DNA from: Lewinellaceae bacterium
GTDB lineage: Bacteria; Bacteroidota; Bacteroidia; Chitinophagales; Saprospiraceae
NCBI GenBank assembly: GCA_020636195.1
Contig: JACJYH010000003.1
Coordinates: 124,001-188,000, forward strand
Direction: 5' to 3'
Length of the DNA: 64,000 nt
The translations under genes and the position numbers were made by a program. Below the pieces are notes generated by a model. That model saw nothing but the letters and a program-made list of their open reading frames with translations. It had not been told where the DNA came from and did no database searches. Below, piece after piece: positions 37,748 through 49,000 of the stretch. Each line of letters opens with the position of its first letter. Positions within the stretch are counted from its first letter, which is position 1.

Positions 37748-39778
37748 TTAAAAGTTGATAACAAAAGCACCCTGTTTATTGATGAAATGCAGATTGAAAG
37801 ACTGATCAAGAGCAGATTCCCTCCAGAACTGTTCAATTTTTTTATTCAAGGAACCTACAATTACGACATTTTTGACATCAAAAGGCAGCTTAATATTATC
37901 CGGATATGTATAATTTTTACTATCCAAAACTACTACATCGATTGGGTCTTTATTCTTGATATTATCCAAATTCACTTTTCCATCTATATGTAAAAAAGTC
38001 AAATCATTCACTTTAAAAAAATGCGTATTATCCACATTTTTAATGGAGTCGATGATATGATGATGCATTCTATTTGGTTTTTGAATGGCTTCGAGTAGAT
38101 CAAATGACGTTGTACTTTGATTGTAATTAAGACATTTTGTGCCGATAAAAAAATCAGCATTTACACCATTCGTTATTGAGTAAATAGTCAATGAAGCATG
38201 GCCTTTATACCAAATCTTTTCTAATGAAATTTCACAAACCAATGCAAGAACGGTGAAAATTAAAAAGTATAAAACAGATTTTTGAAAATGCCCAACCAGC
38301 CACACAATAAGGAGCAGCATGAATACTAAAATACAAAATTGGATGATTGAAATGTGCAATCCTTCAATAGAACTCAAAGGAAGCGTCCGTAAAAATTCTG
38401 TAAACGAAATGAGTAATTTAAAAAGAAATTCCTCAAGGATGCCCAAATAAACATTCAAAGATGGAAATACTAACTCAACCAAAACCATCAATACACCGCC
38501 ATAAATAACAAATGATGTGATAGGCACAGCAACTAGTCCACTTAGTATAAAATAGGTTGGAAATTTATTGAAATACAAAATTGCCAGTGGCAATACAAAT
38601 ATCTGAGCTGCAACCGTAACCGATATTAAAGTCCATATATGACCATCATATTTGGTTTTGGGTGTGTATAGTTTTGAAATATATGGATGAAAAAAAACTA
38701 TGCTTGCCAGAGCTGCAAATGAAAACTGAAAGGAAGGTTGGTAAATGTAATAAGGTTGGTATAGCAACATACAAATGCCTACAAATCCCAAAATATTGAA
38801 GGTGTCGGCCCGTTTGAATAAAATTGCACCTATGAGATATATTCCTGTCATAAATCCTGCTCTTACCACCGATGGAGAAGCTCCTGTAATTATGATGTAT
38901 AAAAAAATAAGCATCAACAATAGGGCAACCTTAACAAATTTCCAAATGTGAGATTGAAAGTCAATTTTATCAAACAACCAAACAAAAAATGCAATGAAAA
39001 TTGTAATGTGCAATCCTGAAACTGCCAAAACATGCGCAGCTCCTGATATAGCAAAATTTTGTTTTATTTCATCATCGATGTTTGTTTTATCCCCTAATAA
39101 TATGGCTTTGGCTAATGATTTCGTGTCGTCATTGACAAAATATTTATCCAAAATAGTTTTAACAAAATCTGAAGCTTTCAATGCCCATTCTTCGAAAAAA
39201 TAAAGATGGCCGGAACTCAATACCTGAATGTCCTTTTCTCCGGCATACATCTGAAAATGGACACCCTGTCTTTCTAGGTAATTTCCATAATCAAATGCAT
39301 ATGGATTTCGAGCAAACGGAAGAGAAAAGAGCTTTCCATTTACACCCAAATTATCTCCTAAATTAAATTCCAAACATTCTCCGTTTCGGATTAACAACAA
39401 TACATAGATTCGAGGATTCCCATCTTGATGTAAAGCCACAATATATCGATGAAATGTAGTAGATTTTAATTTTTGTTTAATGATGGCGGAATATGAATGC
39501 ATTTTTTCGTCATAGGTTGATACTTTCCTTTCATTGATTTTCTTATACATTGAAATATACGTGACACCAAAAAACAGTATTCCAAGCACAAAAATGTAGT
39601 TTATTAAATTGGGGTGCTTCCATCTCCTTTTTGAAAATGACATCCACAAATAAATTGCTCCAATTATAATGCAAATTACCACAGAATAATGCCAATAAGA
39701 CACAACAGAATCACCAATGAAAAACCCAAGTATGAGTAGTAGAAATACACGAATATATGGTCGAGAAGCAAAATTCAT
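37748..39778 (-). CDS. comEC: ComEC/Rec2-type competence membrane protein
   Basis: 676 residues from the ATG at 39778 (a TTG at 39799 lies upstream). DUF4131-type N-terminus with short membrane segments and an OB-like domain (LGDNLGVNGKLFSLPFARNPYAFDYGNYLERQGV in part), then the Competence domain: SLAKAILLGDKTNIDDEIKQNF, SGAAHVLAVSGLHITIFIAFF, GASPSVVRAGFMTGIYLIG, and many membrane segments to about residue 500. The C-terminal 170 residues are soluble; they lack the HxHxDH signature of a metallo-beta-lactamase nuclease, a shortened form frequent in Bacteroidota. It forms the inner-membrane channel for single-stranded DNA uptake. Confidence 0.85.
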   Translation of the reverse strand: MNFASRPYIRVFLLLILGFFIGDSVVSYWHYSVVICIIIGAIYLWMSFSKRRWKHPNLINYIFVLGILFFGVTYISMYKKINERKVSTYDEKMHSYSAIIKQKLKSTTFHRYIVALHQDGNPRIYVLLLIRNGECLEFNLGDNLGVNGKLFSLPFARNPYAFDYGNYLERQGVHFQMYAGEKDIQVLSSGHLYFFEEWALKASDFVKTILDKYFVNDDTKSLAKAILLGDKTNIDDEIKQNFAISGAAHVLAVSGLHITIFIAFFVWLFDKIDFQSHIWKFVKVALLLMLIFLYIIITGASPSVVRAGFMTGIYLIGAILFKRADTFNILGFVGICMLLYQPYYIYQPSFQFSFAALASIVFFHPYISKLYTPKTKYDGHIWTLISVTVAAQIFVLPLAILYFNKFPTYFILSGLVAVPITSFVIYGGVLMVLVELVFPSLNVYLGILEEFLFKLLISFTEFLRTLPLSSIEGLHISIIQFCILVFMLLLIVWLVGHFQKSVLYFLIFTVLALVCEISLEKIWYKGHASLTIYSITNGVNADFFIGTKCLNYNQSTTSFDLLEAIQKPNRMHHHIIDSIKNVDNTHFFKVNDLTFLHIDGKVNLDNIKNKDPIDVVVLDSKNYTYPDNIKLPFDVKNVVIVGSLNKKIEQFWRESALDQSFNLHFINKQGAFVINF

Positions 39779-39992
39779 GCTGCTAATTTTTAACAGCAAC
39801 GAAGTTATGTACTTTTTTTCATTACTTTATCAAAATTAAAAGTATTTTACATAAATATTTTTATGTGCACAATAAAAAAGGCACTGTAAAGTATTCTATT
39901 CTAATACATCCATCTCAAAAATAATAAGCCAGAATCTATTCCATTATACCAAAAAAGTGTAAAGTACTTTCTTCAATATTTGCCAGCATTAA

Positions 39993-40026
39993 ATAAAAAT
40001 GGAGGCGAAGTTACCTTCGCCCCCAT
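39993..40026 (-). terminator. Rho-independent terminator of the giant T9SS protein gene
   Basis: On the minus strand GGGGCGAAG, loop GTAA, CTTCGCCTC, then TTTTTATTT (hairpin 40003-40025). It is 36 bases after the stop codon of the 3309-residue protein gene. Confidence 0.8.
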
Positions 40027-40061
40027 GATTGCAAAACTACCAAGTCAACCTAAAAACTTGT

Positions 40062-43000
40062 CTACTCTATTATGATGAGCTTATGGCTGCGCTGTACGCC
40101 GCCCACGTCTATTCGTACATGGTACACGCCATTGCTCAAATCATTCCTGCTTATCTGCGTCTTCATGTCACTGCCTTCCATGATATCATTGTAAACATGT
40201 CCCAACACTAACCGTCCGACATTGTCGTATACATTGATATCTACCTTAACTCCTGATACTCCATTGACATGAATGGTGACATCTCCATGCGATGGGTTCG
40301 GATACACCTCAGTACTGATCGTTCCTCCCCTCTCTACTGCTATCTCTACTACATTACTGTATGTATAACGTCCATCGTAATCAACTTGTTTTAATCGGTA
40401 TTCATATTTTCCATTTAGATGAATATCCGTATCTTCATATCCGTATTCATGCTCATCTTTACTGGTACCATTGCCCTTCACATCTCCGATCAATTTAAAC
40501 TCACCACCGTTTACGCGTCTCTCTATTTCAAAGCGATCGTTGTTCTCTTCATTCAATGTTCGCCAGTACAACTCATTCACGTCCTTGCGCTCATTCCACC
40601 TTCCACTAAACTCTACTAATTCTATCGGCAATGGTATCGCATAGATCCCCGCATCGATGTCCGTGATCGTCACTGCATAATTCACCGTGAAGACCAACGT
40701 CGTCTTGTTCAGAAAGTCTACAACATCACTATCAAAATTGTCATTTCCTCCACCAAGATTCGGTTGAGTAAACAAATAATCGTCCGGCTTCAATACTTTG
40801 ATGAAGTAGTTACCCGGTGTGCATATCTCAAAATTATAGTACCCATTCTTTGTATTATCATTCGGATTAACCGTTGTCACCATAGACTGTAATACTACCG
40901 TTGGATTACTCTGTGAATACAACTGTACCGTGATTCCATTCACTCCTACCTCACCAGCATCCTGTGTTCCATTTCTGTTCTCATCGATCCATACATAATC
41001 TCCTACTTGTGAACAGCGGTAGTAACCTGCGTCTATCGTCGTATTCACCTCGCCGGATGTCAATGTTATCGCTCCCGAAGAACCCGTGGTTACATTCGCA
41101 TTGCTGTCTTTTGTTGGGTCGCCTCCTGCTCCGGCAGGACTGCTCTTGTACGTACTGTCAGGACGTGTAAACGTCACTGTGTACGTTCCAGGTACTAAGT
41201 TATTGAACACATAGGCTCCATTGCTGTCTGTCGTGGTCACTAAGTTCACCGGATTGCCAAACGCATCTGTCCCCGTCAAGGTCACCGTAACATTCGGTAT
41301 GCCAGGCTCAAATGCATCTTGTACTCCATTACCATTCCTATCCTCCCATACAAAGTTGCCTATACTGCCCAATCTATAATATCCCGCATCGATCGTATTG
41401 TTCGTCTCGTTTCCAGCCAATGTCACCGATGCCGTCAATCCTGTAATCAGGTCTGCATTGCTATCCTTCGTAGGATCTCCTATATTTTGTTTCGTTGGTT
41501 CGTAATTGGTTGGTTTGTCAAATTTTACTGTATATGTCCCTGGTATCAAATTCGTAAAGCTATATGCTCCACTCGATGATGTCAATGTATAACCTACTTG
41601 TACTCCATCAGAATTGTATAACCTCACTACTACGCCGCCTATGCCTGGCTCTCCCGCATCTTGGACACCATTCAAATTCAAATCCTCCCATACATAATCT
41701 CCCAAAGCCGATCTCTGGTAATATCCCGCATCTACTGTAAGATTACTCTCCCCACTCGTCAACGTCACTACCTGTGACTTACCTGTTGTTACATTCGCAT
41801 CACTGTCCTTCGTATCATCAGGTGTATTCGCTACCGTAGGTGTGTAACCACTCGGTGTTACAAAGACTACTACATAGCCTACTCCCGGCTTCAAGTTCGT
41901 AAATAAATACATCCCTGAGCCATCCGTAACCTGATTCGGTACTAGGTTATTGTTGATGTCTCGTGCCGGATTGCCCGCAGCATCTTGTAACATCACTACT
42001 ACTCCACTGATCGGTAACTCGCCTGCATCTTGCACTCCATTGGCATTGATGTCATTCCATACATAATTACCCAAACTCGCTGAGAATAAGTAACCCGCAT
42101 CTACATAATCTATGTTCTGTCCACTCACCAACGTCACAGGACTAGTCGATCCCGTCGTCGGATCTGCATCACTGTCTGTCGCCTCGGTACCTTGACCAGG
42201 GGTCGTCGTAACTGTATTCGCAGGCTTCGTAAATGTTACTGTATATGTGCCCGGTGGTAAGTCTGGGAAGATGTAGTAGCCACTGCCATCTGTCGTCACC
42301 GTAATCGGTGTGAGAGGAGTACCATCACCCTTCGTTCCCGTCAATGTCACTGTAACACCACTGATGCCAGGCTCTCCAGGATCCTGTATGCCATTACCAT
42401 TCAAGTCATTCCATACATAGTTACCTATCGATCCAGGTCGGTAATAACCCGCATCTATCGTCGTGTTATTCTCTCCTCCTGTCAACGTAACTCCCGTTGC
42501 CTTGCCTGTCGTTACATTCGCATCACTGTCTTTCGTGTCATCCGGTGTGTTCGCTACCGTTGGCGCATAACCACTCGGCGTCGTAAACTTAACTACATAC
42601 ACTACTCCTGGCTTCAAGTTCGTAAATTGATAGAATCCACTTCCATTCGTCGTCGTACTCGCAACTACATTGCCATTGATGTCCAACGCAGGATTTCCCG
42701 CTGCATCTTGCAACATCACTACTACTCCACTGATCGGTGTCTCTCCGACGTCTTGTATTCCGTTGCCATTGGCATCATTCCATACATAGTCGCCTAAGCT
42801 CGCCGGACGTAACACTCCGGCATCTACCGTCGTGATGTTCTGCCCACTCTGTAACGTGATGGTTGATGTTACGCCTGTGGTTGGATTCGCATCGCTATCT
42901 TTATCATCTGTCGTGCCATCCTTAGTCGTAAATACCGTTCCACTCGGCTTCGTAAACGTCACCGTGTAATCTCCCGGTTTTAAATTGTTGAAGATATAAC

Positions 43001-46000
43001 TTCCATCCGGATTTGTCGTCGTCGTCATGGTCACTGGTGTACCGTCTCCGGCTGTGCCTGTCAACGTCACTGTCAATCCTCCTATCCCCGGCTCACCCGG
43101 ATCCTGTATCCCGTTTCCGTTTCGGTCATCCCATACTAAATCTCCTATACTACCCAATTTATAATAACCGGCATCTACTGTCGTGTTATTCTCTCCGCTG
43201 GTCAATGTCACGCCTGTACTCTTTCCTGTCGTTACATTTGCATCACTGTCCTTCGTATCATCCGGCGTGTTCGCTACCGTTGGTGTATAACCGCTCGGAG
43301 TCGTAAACTTAACTACATACACCACTCCTGGCTTCAAGTTCGTAAACTGGTAGTAACCACTGGCATTCGTCGTCGTACTCGCAACTACGTTGCCATTGAT
43401 ATCTAACGCAGGATTACCCGCTGCATCTTGTAACATCACTACTACTCCACCGATCGGTGTCTCTCCGGCGTCTTGTACGCCATTGCCATTCTTGTCATCC
43501 CATACATAATCTCCCAAACTCGCAGGACGTATTAAACCCGCATCAACTGTCAAGTTCTCCTGTCCTGGGGTCAACGTAATTGATCCTGTCGTATAGGTCG
43601 TACTGCTTATGTCACTGTCACTGTTATCATTTCCGCTATTCGGAGTCGTCGCATTATACCCTGGCGGTACTACTACATGTACGTAGTATGTGCCCGGTGG
43701 CAAATTCGTAAACTCATACATCCCCTGACTGCTCGTAACTGTACTCGCTATCACTTGACCTGAACTGTTCAGTAACTCTACCGTAACCCCACTCACTCCT
43801 GGCTCGCCAGCATCTTGCTGTCCATTGCCATTCGTGTCTTGCCATACATAATCTCCTATCTTTCCATTTGGTACATAGCCCGCATCGACTGTAGGGTTAT
43901 TGTCTCCCGGATTCAATGTGTAATTCTGAGTCTTACCCGTCGTTACATTCGCATCACTATCCTTTGCATCATCCGGTGTATTCGATATCGTCCTTGAATA
44001 TCCTGGGTACGTACCAAACTCTATATAATACGTTCCCGAACATACCATAAATTGGTAATGTCCTGTCGCATCCGTTACCGTCTCATCTACCAAGACATTC
44101 GATGTATTGTACATCTTTACACTAACTCCCTGTAAGCCCGGCTCTCCGGCATCTTGCACACCATTTCCATTATTGTCCTGCCATACATAGTCTCCTATCA
44201 ACGCCTTCGGCTGTACTACTACATTCACAAAGTCCGTATCTGTACAACCCGTAGATGCTATTACTACTACGCGATACTCCGTATTCGTCGTAGGACTTAC
44301 CATCGGATTGGTCTGATACTTCGCAGCTCCACTCAATGGTGTCCAATCAACGCCTAAGATCGTCGCTCCAACCGGCGGTGTCGCTGTCGGATTACCTCCT
44401 ATCTGTACACTCTGTCCTTCGCAAACTGTCTTGTCTTGGCCGGCATCCGCTACCGGATTCAAATTCACATCTACATCTACCGTGATCTGTCGGCTTACCG
44501 CACAACCCGATAATGTCGCCGTCAACGTATACGTGATATCAAATGGCGGCGTACTCAATGGCTGCGCTACCGTATTGCTATTCAAATATAAATTCGGAGT
44601 CCATGTAAAGTTCGCTCCAGGTGGTACCGCATTCGGATCACTAGGATTTGGTCCGATCTGTACCGTTCCTCCCTGACATACAGGGTAGTTATCTTGTGTA
44701 TTCAAATATACTCCATTCTTAACAAAGATTGGTTTCGTGTACGTCGTACTACAATTATCCTTGCTCACCGTCAACGTTACTGTCCTTGTCGTATTCTGAT
44801 ACGCTACTCCCCATTTTATACTCTCCGATGGATCATTCGCATCGCCATCGGCACTCGTCCCTCCATCAAATAACCATGCATACGTAGCTCCCGATACTGC
44901 CGGACTCGCCGTAAATAACGCATACTCATCAACACAGATCTCATCTGGTCCCGTAATTCCCGATACCGGCAATGGCGTCACATTCACGATCGCTGCATCG
45001 GACGCTGTACATCCATTGCTGCCAGTTACCGTAACTGTATATGTCGTCGTGCCTGAAGGCGTAACCGTAATGCTCGCTGTCGTCGCATTATTGTAACTCC
45101 ACACATACGTTCCGCTACCTGTCGCTGTCAAGGTCGTTGAGGTTCCCGCACATATCGTCTTATCCGGACCCGCATTTACAGTCGGTATTGATGTATCTTG
45201 CAATACCGTTGTCTGTGATGATGCTGTACATCCATTATCTGTATCCGTGACCGTAACAGAATAATTGCCAGATACGCTTACTGTATTATTTATCGCCGTG
45301 GATGTGTACCCATTTGGCCCACTCCATGTATATGTGTATGTAGATATATTCGGTAACGCTCGTATTGTCACCGCATTGTCTATACACGTCAATGGCCCAC
45401 CTATATTATCTGCCGTCACCGTCGGTGGCGTAATGTTCTGCGATACTACCGTCACAGCAGCTCCCGTACACCCATTTGTACTATTCGTTACCGTAACACC
45501 ATAGCTGCCCGGTGCACTCACAACATTCGTCCTACTCACTGACGTATATCCATTCGGTCCACTCCAACTGTAGGTCATGCCTGCTACATCAGGAAATGCG
45601 CGGATCGTCACTGCATTGTCCACACATGTCAATGGACCACCTATATTATCTGCTGTAGCCGTCGGTGGTGTATTGTCTTGCGTAACTACCGTGCTCGCTG
45701 TGGATGTACAGCCATTGCTGTCATTTGTCACTGTCACTACGTAGGTACCCGGTACTGTAACCGTCTTAGTCCGCGTCGTTCCGCCTCCACTCCAAGAATA
45801 CGTAACTCCACTCGCAGGGTTCGCTGTCAGTGTAACACTCGTGCTGATACACGTCAATGGGCCATTATTCGTAGCACTCGCTACCGGAGGTGTAATATCT
45901 TGTACCACGGTCGTACTCGACATTCCTGTACAGCCATTTACCGTATTCGTTACTGTGACTTGATACACACCCGGTGTACTCACTACATTCGTCCTCGATG

Positions 46001-49000
46001 TCGCTGTATAACCGCTTGGACCTGACCAGGAATACGTGTATGTCGCTACATTCGGAAATGCTCGGATTGTCACTGCATTATCTATACATGTCAAAGGTCC
46101 TCCAATATTATCTGCCGTTGCTGTTGGAGATGTATTATCTTGCGTAACTACTGTACTCGCTGTGGATGTACAGCCATTGCTATTATTCGTAACCGTCACT
46201 GTATAGGTACCAGGAACACTTACTGTCTTCGTCCGCGTCGTCTGGCCACCATTGCTCCATAAATACGTCACACCCGTAGATGGGTTCGCCGTCATTGTGA
46301 CACTCGTATTACTACATGTCAATGGGCCATCATTACTTGCACTCGCTACTGGTGGCGTGATATCCTGTGATATTGTTGTACTCGCTATTGCAGTACAACC
46401 ATTGCTATTATTCGTAACCGTCACTGTATATGTGCCTGGCACACTCACCGACTTCGTACGTGTCGTCTGACCGCCGTTGCTCCATAGGTAAGTCACACCA
46501 CTCGCTGGGTTCGCTGTCATCGTCACATTCGGTACAATACATGTCAATGGTCCGTTATTAGTAGCACTCGCTGCCGGTATAGTATTATTTTCTATTACCG
46601 TAGTACTCGTTACTGCAGTACAACCATTGCTCTCATTTGTGACCGTTACTGTGTAAGTACCAGGCGCACTCACACTCTTCGTCCTCGTCGTCTGGCCGCC
46701 ATTGCTCCATAAGTACGTCACGCCAGTCGCAGGATTCGCTGTCATCGTAACACTTGTCGTACTACAAGTCAATGGACCATTATTAGTAGCACTCGCTGAT
46801 GGTACGGATGTGTCTCCGGCTACCGTCGTGGTCGCTACTGCTGTACAGCCATTACTATTATTTGTGACCGTTACTGTATAGGTGCCAGGGGCACTTACTG
46901 TCTTCGTCCGCGTCGTCTGACCTCCGTCGCTCCATGAATATGTCACGCCCGTGGCCGGGTTCGCTGTCAAGGTAACACTTGTCGTGCTACATGTCAATGG
47001 ACCATTGTTCGTTGCACTCGCACTTGGTGGTGTGATATCTTGTGTCACCGTCGTGGTCGCCACTGCTGTACAGCCATTACTATTATTTGTGACCGTTACT
47101 GTATAGGTACCAGGAGCACTTACTGTCTTCGTCCTTGTTGTCTGTCCACCGCCACTCCATAAGTACGTCACGCCAGTCGCAGGATTCGCTGTCATCGTAA
47201 CACTTGTCGTGCTACATGTCAATGGGCCATTGTTCGTAGCACTCGCACTTGGTGGTGTAATATCTTGTGCAACCGTCGTACTTGTTACCGCTGTACAACC
47301 ATTACTATTATTTGTGACTGTTACTGTATACGTACCCGGGGCACTTACTGTCTTCGTCATCGTCGTCTGACCCCCGTTGCTCCATAAGTACGTCACGCCA
47401 GTCGCAGGATTCGCTGTCATCGTAACACTTGTCGTGCTACATGTCAATGGACCATTGTTCGTAGCACTCGCACTTGGTGGAGTGATATCTTGTGTCACTG
47501 TCGTGGTCGTTACAGCTGTACAGCCATTGCTATTATTCGTAATCGTTACTGTATACGTACCCGGTGCACTTACTGTCTTAGTCCGTGTTGTCTGGCCGCC
47601 GTTGCTCCATAAGTACGTCACGCCCGTCGCAGGATTCGCTGTCAAAGTCACACTTGTCGTGATGCACGTCAATGGACCATCATTTGTAGCACTCGCTGAC
47701 GGTACAGATGTATCTCCTGTTACCGTGGTAGTCGCTACTGCTGTACAGCCATTGCTATTATTTGTTACCGTAACTGTATATGTCCCTGCTGTCGTCACCG
47801 TCTTCGTCTGTGTAGTCTGACCGCCGTTGCTCCATAAGTACGTCACGCCCGTCGCAGGGTTCGCCGTCAATGTAACACTCGAGGTACTACATGATAATGG
47901 GCCATTATTTGTAGCACTCGCTAACGGTACAGATGTGTCTCCTGTTACCGTTGTAGTCGCTACTGCTGTACAGCCATTGCTATTATTTGTTACCGTAACT
48001 GTATATGTCCCTGCTGTCGTCACCGTCTTCGTCCGTGTAGTCTGACCGCCGTTGCTCCATAAGTACGTCACACCCGTCGCAGGGTTCGCCGTCAATGTAA
48101 CACTCGAGGTACTACATGATAATGGACCATTATTAGTGGCACTAGCTGCCGGCACAGATGTGTCACTTGTTACTGTGGTGGTTGCCACTGCTGTACAACC
48201 ATTACTTAAACTGGTAACCGTCACTGTATAGGTACCTGCTGCAGTTACAGTCTTTGTTCTTGATGTTCCACCTCCACTCCATGCATACGTCACGCCAGTA
48301 GCAGGGTTCGCCGTCAATGTCACACTCGTCGTGCTACATGTCAAAGGGCCATTATTACTTGCACTCGCTGTGATACTATTCACAGTCACAGTAAAACTTG
48401 CACTTGCTGTACACCCTATGTTATCTGCTACAGTAACTGTGTAAGTTGCGTTTGAAATAGGTAAATTTTTTGAACTTCCTGTGCCTAATCCGCCGCTCCA
48501 TGTATAGGTATATGGGGACGTTCCACCTGTTGCTTGAACTGTTTTTGTATATGTTCCACTTCCACTACACAAGGCATCATTTACGATAGTAAAGTTAATC
48601 TGTGGATTAACATTCACAGTTACTTGGGATGTACCTGTACATCCGGATGCATCTGTAGCAGTCACTCTATAAGTTGTTGTTGAAGTAGGCGAAACTGTTT
48701 TAGATGCACCTGATCCCAATCCATTGTTCCAAACATATGTGTAAGGTGAAGTCCCACCGCTAGCTGATGCAGTGATAGTTTTACTTGCACCATAACAAAT
48801 TGTTGAATTAGCACCTGCGCTAACTGTTATTCCACTAGTGGTGACAGGTGTTAATCTGAATTGAAGATCACCCCCATTTGCTTGTGTGAACCAAATACCC
48901 CCTCCTAGCGAAGAATTCCAAGTATTTGCACCATTTCCTATTTGGAAGGAGTGACTGTACGCCTGTGCCGGACCACTCACCGTAAACTTGTGACTTGCAT